Below are positions 26,828 to 35,439 of a DNA stretch of 64,000 nt, in pieces. The notes under the pieces are model-generated. The model was not told where the DNA came from. It did no database searches and saw nothing but the letters and a program-made list of their open reading frames with translations. Both the position numbers and the translations under genes were made by a program. The stretch comes from Gammaproteobacteria bacterium (GTDB lineage Bacteria > Pseudomonadota > Gammaproteobacteria > Pseudomonadales > Azotimanducaceae), in the NCBI GenBank assembly GCA_009845835.1, contig VXYV01000029.1, positions 18,513-82,512 of the forward strand, written 5' to 3'. The stretch's first letter is position 1, and the number at the start of each line of letters is the position of its first letter.

Positions 26828-28762
26828 GTGCTTCAGAGAATAAGATCTAGCGCTCAATCGTTTGGAGCTAAGGTCATTGCACTACTGATATGTTTTGTAT
26901 TAGTGGTTTTTGGTTTTGGGGCGTTTAGTTTCTTCAATTTAACACAACCAGCCGCCGCCATTGTTGCTGGTGACAAGATCACAATAGCTGAACTTGAGGT
27001 TGAGATGGAAGAGAGATGGAGAAATGCGTTAACGGAACTTGGGCCAGATATTGAACCGTCAAGGATCGGTTCTGTACATTATTGGTTGAGTCAAATGATC
27101 GATCATCGTTTACTCACTCAACGTGCGAAACAATTGGGTATGCAATCGTCGCGGATGAAGTATTTGACTACGGTTGCGGAGATGTTTAGAACACCACTTG
27201 AAGACCTCTCGATGGACGAGGTCGCGTCCGTACTTTACCAAATGGGCTTCACCGTTCAAGGGTTTGAAAACAGCATTAGGGATCAAGAGCTCGTCGATCA
27301 GGTTTGGTCCTCCGTTTGGGAGACCGCTTTCACCACTGAGAGAGAAATATTGGATTTTGCACGTGTCGGTCGTCAGCGACGAGACGTTGCTTTTTTGCTT
27401 TTCGCTACTGATCTTTACGTAGAAGAAGTCGAAGTCTCGTATGAAGAGGTTTTGCAATACTACAACACGCACAAGACCGACTACATGACTGACGAATCCT
27501 TTGACTTGAGTTTCGTAGTGTTGGATAAATCCCGTTACACAGAAGGTCACGAAGTAACTGACGAGGACATTCAAACAGTTTTTAAAGACGAAGTAGCACA
27601 ACACGAAGGAAATGCTGAAAGAAAGGCGCGACATATTTTGCTTAGAGTCGATGAAGATCGATCTGAAGCTCAAGCGATTGCAGAGATTCAAGATTTCAAA
27701 CAAAGGATAGAAGACGGTACACCTTTCGCCGATCTTGCCATCGAACACTCAGAGGACGAAGGTTCATCGATTTTTGGTGGAGATCTAGGTTTTGGTGGAC
27801 GCGGTTTGTATGTCCCAGAATTTGAGGAAGCACTGTTCAATCTAGAGATTGGTGGTATATCTGAACCAGTGGTCACCCAGTTTGGCGTTCATTTGATTGA
27901 ATTACTTGAGATTCAAGAAGTTGAACCATTGCTCTTAGAAAATCGCTATGAATCCATCAGACAAGAGCTCTTGGAAGAGCATGCGACCCCAGCGTATGAA
28001 CGAGATGTTGACCTTTTAGGAGAACTTGCCTTCGAACATGTAGATTCCCTCGACTATATGGCTGAGGTGCTAGGACTCACGGTCGAATTTATTCCAGGTG
28101 TCACTAGGGAATCTGGACTTGGTGTGTTTGAAAAAGACATTGTTCGTGATAGAGTTTTGGTTGACGATGTAATCGTTAACGGATTTAATAGTGAAACGGT
28201 TGCGGTCGATGAACAGTTAACCATAGTCGCCCGTATGAAATCTAATACGCCTTCGTCCATTCGCCCTTTGGAAGAAGTTAGAGACTTGGTCCGTTCAAAA
28301 ATTAGAGAAGAAAAAGCTTCGGTTATCGCTTTGGAGAATCGCGATGCTGCTTTTGCTTCGATCCAAGAATCTGGAGATTATTCAGGTATTGACGAAGAGT
28401 ACGGGATCGAATGGGTGGTATTCGACAGGATGGCTCGGTCGGATACTCGAGCACCTCTCGATGTTCGAACCAAGAGTTTTGGAGTACAACTCGGAACTGA
28501 AGGTCGTGAGATATTTATTGCCAATGGGAATGGTAACGATAAAGCGATAGTGGTAGTTTCAGCGGTTTACGAAGGCCAATTTAATGAACTCGTGACCATC
28601 GATCAAGACGCGATTAGAAACAACTCTAACTTCGATCAGAGAGACCTGGATATTCGCGGTATGATGGAAGCAGTTCGACAACGCGGCAAGGTCCGTAATA
28701 AATTGACAGACGAGGCAGTTTGGCGTCCTGGTACTGGAGTCGAGTTAAAACCATCTGGTTGA
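26828..28762 (+). CDS. ppiD: Periplasmic folding chaperone / parvulin-type PPIase PpiD
   Basis: Inner-membrane-anchored chaperone for exported proteins. The 644-residue product has a cytoplasmic start, one transmembrane helix (about 16-36), a SurA-N-like helical region, and one parvulin domain at about 266-365 (ARHILL...FADLAIEHSED...GGDLGFGGRG...PVVTQFGVHLI). A C-terminal chaperone region follows. The start is GTG, since the ATG two bases earlier is out of frame. Length and layout match PpiD, and it lies after hupB as in E. coli. Confidence 0.93.
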   Translation: MLQRIRSSAQSFGAKVIALLICFVLVVFGFGAFSFFNLTQPAAAIVAGDKITIAELEVEMEERWRNALTELGPDIEPSRIGSVHYWLSQMIDHRLLTQRAKQLGMQSSRMKYLTTVAEMFRTPLEDLSMDEVASVLYQMGFTVQGFENSIRDQELVDQVWSSVWETAFTTEREILDFARVGRQRRDVAFLLFATDLYVEEVEVSYEEVLQYYNTHKTDYMTDESFDLSFVVLDKSRYTEGHEVTDEDIQTVFKDEVAQHEGNAERKARHILLRVDEDRSEAQAIAEIQDFKQRIEDGTPFADLAIEHSEDEGSSIFGGDLGFGGRGLYVPEFEEALFNLEIGGISEPVVTQFGVHLIELLEIQEVEPLLLENRYESIRQELLEEHATPAYERDVDLLGELAFEHVDSLDYMAEVLGLTVEFIPGVTRESGLGVFEKDIVRDRVLVDDVIVNGFNSETVAVDEQLTIVARMKSNTPSSIRPLEEVRDLVRSKIREEKASVIALENRDAAFASIQESGDYSGIDEEYGIEWVVFDRMARSDTRAPLDVRTKSFGVQLGTEGREIFIANGNGNDKAIVVVSAVYEGQFNELVTIDQDAIRNNSNFDQRDLDIRGMMEAVRQRGKVRNKLTDEAVWRPGTGVELKPSG

Positions 28763-28873
28763 TCAGAGATAGCCAAACGCTCTGCCCAATCGCTACCGAA
28801 TCTAATAGGCAGACTAGTACATGATGTCGTGAGTTTCCGTGGTATTACTTTTAATTAGCGAAGTCTCTTCTTG

Positions 28874-29332
28874 ATGGAAACTAGTCGAGTTACATTAACG
28901 CTTTTTACCGACGGAGCTTGCCTAAATAACCCAGGACCTGGTGGTTGGGCAGCGCTGATTGAAGGGGCACATGAGAGTACTGTTCTTTCCGGTGGGTGTG
29001 CGAATACAACCAACAATCGAATGGAGTTACTCGCGGTTATTAAAGGTTTGGAGAGTTTGAATACTCAAGCAAAAGTAAGTATCTTTTCAGATTCAAAGTA
29101 TGTCATTGATGGGGTAACCAAATATCTACCGAGATGGCGAGCAAATGGTTGGAAAAGATCACAGCGTAAACCGGTGAAAAATTTAGAACTTTGGCAACAA
29201 CTCGATGAATTGATTGCTAAGCATAGGATATCTTGGCATTGGGTGCTAGCGCACAGCGGGGTTCCGCAGAATGAATTTGTCGATACATTGGCTAGGGAAG
29301 AAGCCTTACGTTTCCAATCTGAGAACTCATAA
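28874..29332 (+). CDS. rnhA: Ribonuclease HI
   Basis: Degrades the RNA strand of RNA-DNA hybrids. The ATG at 28874 gives 152 residues with the carboxylate catalytic set D13 (TDGACLNNPGPGG), E51 (NNRMELL), D73 (SDSKYV) and D137 (NEFVDTLA), and the mobile-loop H127. A TTG three bases upstream is an unlikely alternative. It is followed three bases later by dnaQ on the same strand; in E. coli the two genes are divergent neighbours. Confidence 0.95.
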   Translation: METSRVTLTLFTDGACLNNPGPGGWAALIEGAHESTVLSGGCANTTNNRMELLAVIKGLESLNTQAKVSIFSDSKYVIDGVTKYLPRWRANGWKRSQRKPVKNLELWQQLDELIAKHRISWHWVLAHSGVPQNEFVDTLAREEALRFQSENS

Positions 29333-29335
29333 ACG

Positions 29336-30019
29336 TTGGATACACGACTAGTAGCTCTAGACACCGAGACAACCGGTCTCGCCGTCGAAGAAGGACATCG
29401 CATTGTCGAAGTAGGGTGTGTGGAATTTAAAGAAACAGGAGAAATTGTCGATCGTTTCTCGCAATACGTTAATCCCGAACGAGAAATAGATGAAGGTGCG
29501 ATTAGTGTGCATGGAATCACTAATGCAGATCTTAGAGGCTGGCCTATATTTCGAGATATTGCCGGAGAATTACTTGATTTCATACGTGATGCTGATGTAG
29601 TGATACACAATGCTGACTTCGATGTGTCTTTTTTGGACCGTGAATTAGTCCGTATGAAGCATCACGAGCGAATTAACGACGTGTGCCATGTGATTGATTC
29701 GTTAGAACTAGCACGTGAACGATTTAAATCGAACAACTCGCTAGACGGTCTTTGTAAACGCTTCAAGATCGATTACTCACATCGCACTCAACACGGTGCA
29801 CTTATCGATGCTGAACTATTAGCAAGGGTTTACATCAAGTTAGTATCAAGAGAAGTCGAGTTGTTTGCTGACTTAGAAAAGGAAGAGAAGAAAACACCAA
29901 TCTTCGGATTGAGTTCAGCTATACGAGATCCTCGGGCAGGAACCATTATCAAAGCTACGGATAGCGAAAAACGCGCTCATCAAGAGTACATGAACATGAT
30001 TGGAAACCCGAGCGTGTAA
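29336..30019 (+). CDS. dnaQ: DNA polymerase III epsilon subunit (3'-5' proofreading exonuclease)
   Basis: DEDDh exonuclease of the replicase. The 227-residue product has Exo I LDTETTG (D9, E11), Exo II HNADFDVSFL, and Exo III with the catalytic histidine and aspartate in HGALIDAELLA. The start is TTG, three bases after the rnhA stop; no in-frame ATG keeps Exo I. The C-terminal segment that would bind the alpha subunit is present but not alignable by eye. It converges with nhaB across 43 bases. Confidence 0.94.
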   Translation: MDTRLVALDTETTGLAVEEGHRIVEVGCVEFKETGEIVDRFSQYVNPEREIDEGAISVHGITNADLRGWPIFRDIAGELLDFIRDADVVIHNADFDVSFLDRELVRMKHHERINDVCHVIDSLELARERFKSNNSLDGLCKRFKIDYSHRTQHGALIDAELLARVYIKLVSREVELFADLEKEEKKTPIFGLSSAIRDPRAGTIIKATDSEKRAHQEYMNMIGNPSV

Positions 30020-30062
30020 CTGCTCACCTTTTCCTACTCAGCATTGATTGGTTCAATTTTGT

Positions 30063-31682
30063 TTATAGGAAAAAGTACACCATTAACCAACCGGTTACTC
30101 CTAGCGTAATAGTGTATGGTAGCGCCATCAATACCATCCGCATATAAGAAAGTCCAAGTTTTGGTGCTAGCGACGAAGTCAACAGAAACAAAAACGCGGC
30201 TTGGCCGTTTGGCGTTCCAACGCTAGGAATATTGGTTCCGGTGTTTATCGCGATCGCCAATTTGTTACACAAGGCGTGATCCATTCCAGGAACCAACGTA
30301 GGACTGGTTTTTTCTAGTGTTCCAGTAGTAATCATCGCGTCTAAATTCGTGGGTAAGACAAAGCACTCAAGGGTATGAGTCATCTCCTTCATGTATACAG
30401 TTGCAACAAATACGTTGTCGCTTATCACCGATAAGAGTCCATTCGCTATGTAAAACATGCTTGGTTGCAGCGCAGGATCTAAAGCAAACACAGCATGTGA
30501 GATCGGACTGAACAGATTTAATTCTGCAATTACCGCCACGATAGCAAAAAACACTACCAATAGCGCCGTGAATGGCAATGCTTCTTCAAAGGCTGGTCCA
30601 ATTTCTGGTTCTCGGACTACACCGTTCCAAGCAGTTTGAATCACAATAATTGACAATCCTATGAGACCGACCGTGGCCCATTGTGAAATTAATGCTACAA
30701 CCAAAAACAGCGCGGCGATCCCTTGAATGATATAACGAGCTACGTCACGACCCTGTCGCGCATCCGTCTGTTCACGATCAAATTTCTGTAACTGTTTTAG
30801 AATCGATTCTGGCAAGGTCTCTCCGTAAGAAAACCAACGAGTTTTTTCCAGTAAGATGCATGTAATGATCCCGACTACGAAGACAGGGAGAGTTACGATC
30901 GACATTCTCACAAAAAACTCAATGAACTCCCATTGCATCAGACCGGCAATCAACAGATTTTGAGGTTCTCCGACGATGGTACAAACTCCACCAAGTGCGG
31001 TACCGATGGCAGCGTGCATCAACAGATTTCTCAAAAATCGACGAAACTGTAGGGCATCTACCGCGAAATCTAGGCGGACTTCTGTTTTCGGTAGTTTTTG
31101 TTCTTCTGACGCGACTTTGGTTATGACCGCATGAAAACCTACACCTACCGAAATGATTACTGCTATCACTGTTAGTGCGTCTAAAAACGCTGAACAAACG
31201 GCTGCGACAAACATGAACATCAATGAAACGGATAGCTTCGATCTAACTTTAATTAATAGTTTGGTAAACATGAACAAGAGCAAGTCTTTCATGAAGAAAA
31301 CACCAGCGACCATGAACATGAGCAGTAGGATGACTTTCAGATTGATTTCGATTTCGTGTAATACGTTGTCAGGAGAAGCCATTCCGAGTGCGATTGCTTC
31401 GAGTGCGATTAGCCCACCGGGTTGTAGCGGGTAACACCGGAGAGCCATTGCCAAAGTAAAGATGAACTGTAAAACCAATGCCCAACCGGTGATAAAACCG
31501 ACGATTTCAATTCCATGAAAGGCAAGCAAGTACTTATGTAAAAACCACATAAGTGGGTTGAGAATCAGAAAAAAGAGTATGGTTTTCTTATACCAAAGTG
31601 GAGATTCGCCCAAGAAATTGTGAAAAAAATCGGCCGGTCGTAGCTGGCGACCAGATGTTGTGTTCGTCGTCGATTCAGACAT
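30063..31682 (-). CDS. nhaB: Na+/H+ antiporter NhaB
   Basis: Inner-membrane sodium/proton antiporter. The product is about 539 residues from the ATG at 31682, with around 12 hydrophobic helices. It has the NhaB-characteristic start (FFHNFLGESPLWYKKTI), LRCYPLQPGGL, CSAFLDALTVIAVI and the C-terminal GTNIPSVGTPNGQAAFLF. A TTG at 31703 would add seven residues. Salt tolerance or a sodium-based energy economy would suit a marine habitat, but that is inference. It is divergent from sohB. Confidence 0.95.
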   Translation of the reverse strand: MSESTTNTTSGRQLRPADFFHNFLGESPLWYKKTILFFLILNPLMWFLHKYLLAFHGIEIVGFITGWALVLQFIFTLAMALRCYPLQPGGLIALEAIALGMASPDNVLHEIEINLKVILLLMFMVAGVFFMKDLLLFMFTKLLIKVRSKLSVSLMFMFVAAVCSAFLDALTVIAVIISVGVGFHAVITKVASEEQKLPKTEVRLDFAVDALQFRRFLRNLLMHAAIGTALGGVCTIVGEPQNLLIAGLMQWEFIEFFVRMSIVTLPVFVVGIITCILLEKTRWFSYGETLPESILKQLQKFDREQTDARQGRDVARYIIQGIAALFLVVALISQWATVGLIGLSIIVIQTAWNGVVREPEIGPAFEEALPFTALLVVFFAIVAVIAELNLFSPISHAVFALDPALQPSMFYIANGLLSVISDNVFVATVYMKEMTHTLECFVLPTNLDAMITTGTLEKTSPTLVPGMDHALCNKLAIAINTGTNIPSVGTPNGQAAFLFLLTSSLAPKLGLSYMRMVLMALPYTITLGVTGWLMVYFFL

Positions 31683-31919
31683 TAAAAAATTGATACTCCC
31701 CAATACTGATAGTTTGTTAGTGACGAAAGTGGTATAAAGGCAAGTTACGCGATAGGAATAGTCAATATTGTAACTTCTATCTCTAAAATGTTTACGCTTA
31801 ATACCAAAGTGTGTTTCTTAAATGGTGGGCTTATCTAGGGACACCTCCTACCTAACGTAGCATTCCTATTAAACCACTTACTTTACCCCATAAATACTAT
31901 TTACGAATGAGTTATTTAT

Positions 31920-33068
31920 ATGACCTTTGTGTTTGAATATTTCATGTTCCTGCTTTGCGTAGCTACGATTGTGATTGCTATTATTATTGTCGTCGGTTTT
32001 ATCGGTTCAATGGTTGCGCGACGTACGACTCATCGGGACTCGGAAGGTCAACTAGAAGTCAAGCATCTCAATGATTTTTACGATCACTTGAAAGGAGCTG
32101 TCTCGGGAGCTTCTTTAATGCCTAAAGATGCAAAAAAAGTTGTCAAAGAAAAGAAGAAAGAAAGAGAAAAACGTTCTAAGCAACAGATAGTTGAAGCTAA
32201 GGTCGCAAGTAAATCTTCTGAGGAACAGGAGCCGAAAGCGCCGACAGTTCTAGAAGACGATAGTAAATCGATGGAGGGGGATTTGGACTCACCTGCTGAA
32301 GAGGTTAAGGAAGAACAACAAGAACGCAAAAAGAACGTATTTGTCATTGGATTCAAAGGCGATCTTCAAGCCACTAGAGTTAACAATTTGCGGTACGAGG
32401 TGTCAGCGATTTTGACGCACGCGCGGAAAAACGACGAAGTGGTTGTACGAGTCAAGAGTCCTGGTGGTGTGGTACATTCCTATGGTCACGTTGCTTCGCA
32501 ACTCTTGCGAGTTAAAAAAGCAGGTATCAAGCTAACTGTGGCGATTGATGAAGTCGCTGCAAGTGGAGGCTATATGGTTGCGGTAGTTGCCGATCAAATT
32601 ATTGCAGCACCCTTTGCATTAGTCGGTTCAATCGGGGTGGTAGCGGAGATTCCTAACTTTAATCGTTTATTGAAGAAATATGATGTCGATTATGAGGTAT
32701 TAACAGCTGGGAAATATAAACGTACCTTATCAATTTTTGGTGAGAACACGGACACGGCAAGGGAGAAATTTCTGCAAGAAATCGAAGACATTCATTTACA
32801 GTTTCAAGAGTTTGTCAAAGAACACCGAGAGATTGTTGACCTGGATATTGTCGCAACCGGAGAATCTTGGTATGGGGAGCGTGCTAAGGCAATCAATTTG
32901 ATTGATGACATTCAGACAAGTGATGAATACATCATGCAAGCCTGTGAAGAAGCTGATGTTTTTGAGTTGAAATGGCGTTTACCTAAGAAACAATGGAACG
33001 ATTTGCTGAATGAGGGTCTCGAGTCAATGATGGCTGTAATTAATTGGGTTCGAGGTCGAATACGATAG
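31920..33068 (+). CDS. sohB: SohB-type S49 peptidase
   Basis: Inner-membrane serine protease of the signal peptide peptidase A family. The 382-residue product has an N-terminal transmembrane helix (about 5-29), a highly charged Lys/Glu linker at about 75-138, and the S49 domain. VRVKSPGG precedes the nucleophile S215 in AASGGYMVA, and the general-base lysine lies in GKYKRTLS at about 265. E. coli SohB has the same layout. The 3' end overlaps the next gene if that gene starts at TTG 33044. No Shine-Dalgarno is visible before the ATG. Confidence 0.92.
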   Translation: MTFVFEYFMFLLCVATIVIAIIIVVGFIGSMVARRTTHRDSEGQLEVKHLNDFYDHLKGAVSGASLMPKDAKKVVKEKKKEREKRSKQQIVEAKVASKSSEEQEPKAPTVLEDDSKSMEGDLDSPAEEVKEEQQERKKNVFVIGFKGDLQATRVNNLRYEVSAILTHARKNDEVVVRVKSPGGVVHSYGHVASQLLRVKKAGIKLTVAIDEVAASGGYMVAVVADQIIAAPFALVGSIGVVAEIPNFNRLLKKYDVDYEVLTAGKYKRTLSIFGENTDTAREKFLQEIEDIHLQFQEFVKEHREIVDLDIVATGESWYGERAKAINLIDDIQTSDEYIMQACEEADVFELKWRLPKKQWNDLLNEGLESMMAVINWVRGRIR

Positions 33069-34066
33069 AGAACTTTCGCGCACTACGGGTACATCAAGAC
33101 AAGTCGGGAAATTTTTATCGTCGAGTTGAAGAGCGGTCTGTAGACGAATTACCGCCAGGTGAACTACTCGTTCAAGTCCAGTACTCTTCTTTGAATTTCA
33201 AAGATGTTCTTTCAGCGACTGGAGCAAAGGGAGTCACTCGACATTATCCGCACACTCCAGGTATCGATATCGTAGGTACGGTAATTGAATCTACGGGTAA
33301 GCGGATCCGTTGCGGTGAACAGGTCATTGCCACCGGGTTCAATATTGGGATGGATACCGACGGTGGGTTCGGGCAACTGGCACGCATTCCAGAGAATTGG
33401 GCTTTGTTGAAGCCCACGAAACTTGACACTTTGGATAGTATGGTATTAGGTACGGCTGGCTTGACGGCGGCGTTATCTATCTCTAAGCTAGAACAATTTG
33501 GCATGAAGCCAGATTTAGGACCCATACTAGTGACGGGTGCAACCGGTGGCGTTGGTTGTATCGCTACTGCACTTTTGAGTCAAATCGGGTATACAGTACA
33601 TGTCGTTACCGGAAAACAACATCAGCATGATTTTCTGCGGTCTCTTGGTGCTAACGACATGCTATCGCGTGAAGATGCTTTGGAACGAATTGACCGTCCA
33701 TTACAGAAAGAACAATGGGGTGGTGTCGTCGATACCGTCGGTGGGGATACCCTGATGAATGCGATCAAAGGTCTGCGACGGGAGTGCAGTGCTACCACTT
33801 GTGGTCTGGTAAGCTCGCCGTTTTTTCGAGGGTCTGTTCTACCTTTCATTCTACGCCATGTAAATTTACTCGGAATCGATACGGCCGAGTTGGCATTGGC
33901 ACAACGAGCGAACCTCTGGGGTCGACTAGCGAACGAATGGAAAGTTCAACATCTCGCTCGTATTCACACCGAAACATTTACTCTGCAGAATCTTGAAGCA
34001 GGAATAGCAAAAATTCTTTGTGGTGAAATGGTAGGGCGTGGAGTAGTCGACCTACAAAATTCGTGA
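33044..34066 (+). CDS. AcuI/YhdH-type zinc-independent quinone oxidoreductase family protein (acrylyl-CoA reductase-like)
   Basis: Medium-chain reductase of the YhdH/AcuI group, which reduces acryloyl-CoA with NADPH and protects against toxic acrylate. The product has the family marks YSSLNFKDVL near the N-terminus, TPGIDIVGTV, the nucleotide motif VTGATGGVGCIA, and GGVVDTVGG. It lacks the catalytic zinc cysteines. The start is uncertain. TTG at 33044 overlaps sohB by 25 bases. An ATA at 33065 would overlap the sohB stop and fit the family N-terminus better, but ATA starts are rare. AcuI can function in DMSP or propionate metabolism; no other dmd or acu genes are seen nearby. Confidence 0.8.
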   Translation: MGSRSNTIENFRALRVHQDKSGNFYRRVEERSVDELPPGELLVQVQYSSLNFKDVLSATGAKGVTRHYPHTPGIDIVGTVIESTGKRIRCGEQVIATGFNIGMDTDGGFGQLARIPENWALLKPTKLDTLDSMVLGTAGLTAALSISKLEQFGMKPDLGPILVTGATGGVGCIATALLSQIGYTVHVVTGKQHQHDFLRSLGANDMLSREDALERIDRPLQKEQWGGVVDTVGGDTLMNAIKGLRRECSATTCGLVSSPFFRGSVLPFILRHVNLLGIDTAELALAQRANLWGRLANEWKVQHLARIHTETFTLQNLEAGIAKILCGEMVGRGVVDLQNS

Positions 34067-34072
34067 AGCAAT

Positions 34073-34326
34073 TTAGCGCACAGGTAGTTTCGGTTTCAAA
34101 GCGATGGACTATTGAAATTGAAGACTTTGAGAAGAGACGATTAAGCAGCTTATTCACTCATTCGGCTAGCTGCGACATACAAGATTAGCAGTACGAATTT
34201 ACTGTTTGGCGTTGTCGAAAGCCGGCTTCCAAGAAAAACTCCTTTCTTTCCCTGCCAATTTAATAGAAATCTAAACACAACTAGTTTCACTACGACGATA
34301 CCTATACCAAGAACACAAATTTGCCA
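34073..34326 (-). pseudogene. Decayed 3' fragment of a Kef-type antiporter gene (relic duplicate)
   Basis: Reading the minus strand from 34326 gives WQICVLGIGIVVVK, then FRFLLNWQGKK and FVLLILYVAASRMSE. These align residue by residue to WQVCVLGLVIVVVK, FRYLLGWQGED and FALLILYVAASQMSE in the intact antiporter at 35440-36612. The fragment then has in-frame TAA codons at 34150-34152 and 34141-34143. It also lacks 35 bases present in the intact gene (35505-35539 there), exactly between two copies of ACGAT, a slippage-type deletion. Homology continues to the ancestral stop at 34073-34075. Only about the last 90 codons survive. sodC separates it from the intact copy. Confidence 0.85.
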
Positions 34327-34414
34327 ATGAATTCGTTGTGTCCTAACCCATAGTTGTCACAACTCATCCGTCAGACGAAGCTGTCGAATAGAGGATACAC
34401 TCCCTATAAACTGT

Positions 34415-34439
34415 CTATGACATCTACTAGATGTCATAG
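34415..34439 (-). terminator. Perfect hairpin 3' of sodC, possible terminator
   Basis: CTATGACATCT (34415-34425) and its exact complement (34429-34439) form an 11-base stem with a 3-base loop, 11 bases beyond the sodC stop on the minus strand. The tail on that strand (ACAGTTTATAG) has only a short T-run, so termination strength is uncertain. It may also mark the border of the rearranged segment. Confidence 0.4.
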
Positions 34440-34450
34440 TGTTTCATTGT

Positions 34451-35107
34451 TTACTCGTCAGACAACTTTACAAGTTCGAAGATTCCACACGCTAATCGCG
34501 CGCCTCCCGCGCATCCGGCTTCCTCTCCACCCGGGCAATACGTATCTGGATCAACATGAATGATCAACGAAGCTCCATCGGTATCAAAAATGGATAACGG
34601 TCCTGGTGAAAGGGTGATACGAGATGTCATGGTTATTAACTCTCCGTCACCTGAATCATTCACTTCAATGTTTACGAGGTCTCCAGAATGAAACGGGTGA
34701 TTTCCATCCGGGTTGGTGTGCCCATGTGGACCAGGATCAAAGTGTCCGCCAGCATCGCTGCAAGGAGTACATGATCCTGTTTCATGAATGTGTACTGCGT
34801 GCTTGCCAGCTTCCTCGGCAAGTCCTTCGACGCTTATATAAACGTCAACGAGTTTGACACCTTCTTCGGAATCCCTTTCTACAAGTTCTACCGCTCCTAT
34901 TTGTATGCTTGGATCCTCACACATAGCAATGGGTGCTAGCGCTTCCCATGATGTTCTACTTGCTACAACTGACTCTTGATCACCATCTTGGGAATTGACG
35001 AAAAACGCGACAATACAAAGTAGAGCTACGAGAGCTCCTGCCGTTGAATACCAAATCCAATGCGATCGACTACGAACTTTGTTTGGAGAATCTTTTTTTA
35101 GGGTCAT
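34451..35107 (-). CDS. sodC: Cu/Zn superoxide dismutase, membrane-anchored
   Basis: Periplasmic dismutation of superoxide. The ATG at 35107 has CGAGG six bases upstream and gives 218 residues; a TTG at 35128 is the longer alternative. The metal ligands are in VHIHETGSC, GGHFDPG..HG, FHSGDL and IIHVDPDTYC, and the disulfide cysteine is in ARLACGIFE. In place of a cleavable signal, the N-terminus has a basic stretch followed by one strongly hydrophobic helix (about 20-40, WIWYSTAGALVALLCIVAFF), so it is probably tethered to the inner membrane and faces the periplasm. It sits between the intact antiporter gene and a relic of that gene. Confidence 0.9.
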   Translation of the reverse strand: MTLKKDSPNKVRSRSHWIWYSTAGALVALLCIVAFFVNSQDGDQESVVASRTSWEALAPIAMCEDPSIQIGAVELVERDSEEGVKLVDVYISVEGLAEEAGKHAVHIHETGSCTPCSDAGGHFDPGPHGHTNPDGNHPFHSGDLVNIEVNDSGDGELITMTSRITLSPGPLSIFDTDGASLIIHVDPDTYCPGGEEAGCAGGARLACGIFELVKLSDE

Positions 35108-35439
35108 ATAAAACCTCGTGAAAAACAATGAAGAACAAGAAACCTGCTCGTAGAGTTAATTGTAAGAGAAACAAAAAGTGCTGAAAAAATTTGGATGAAT
35201 CACCTGTTTTTTGGTGAGTGTATTCTGATCGGTTAATTAAATTTCAGCGGTTATTCGATCCAGGATTGACTAACTTTAATTCCTTTTTAAACGGTTCTCT
35301 AGTTTGCTCTACGTGAATTTTTTGGTCACTTACTTCCATTCACTTCTGAATATCGTTGAATCTCGAAGGAGGTATAGCGAAATTTTTTAAGGTGAATTAG
35401 TTGGCGTCGAGTCGTCAACCTCTAATACAGAGAGGCAAA
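35108..35439. other. 332-base gap upstream of sodC, no gene seen
   Basis: No open frame here looks coding. It holds the likely sodC promoter and a perfect Shine-Dalgarno-like AAGGAGGT at 35366-35373 on the plus strand with no usable start codon after it, perhaps left from a lost gene. A small stem TCACC/GGTGA around a T-run lies near 35200-35220. Confidence 0.4.
35159..35187 (-). promoter_or_regulatory. Possible sigma-70 promoter for sodC
   Basis: On the minus strand, TTTTCA (35187-35182) and TACAAT (35164-35159) are separated by 17 bases, about 50 bases before the chosen sodC ATG. The -10 matches five of six consensus bases and the -35 four of six. Confidence 0.35.
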
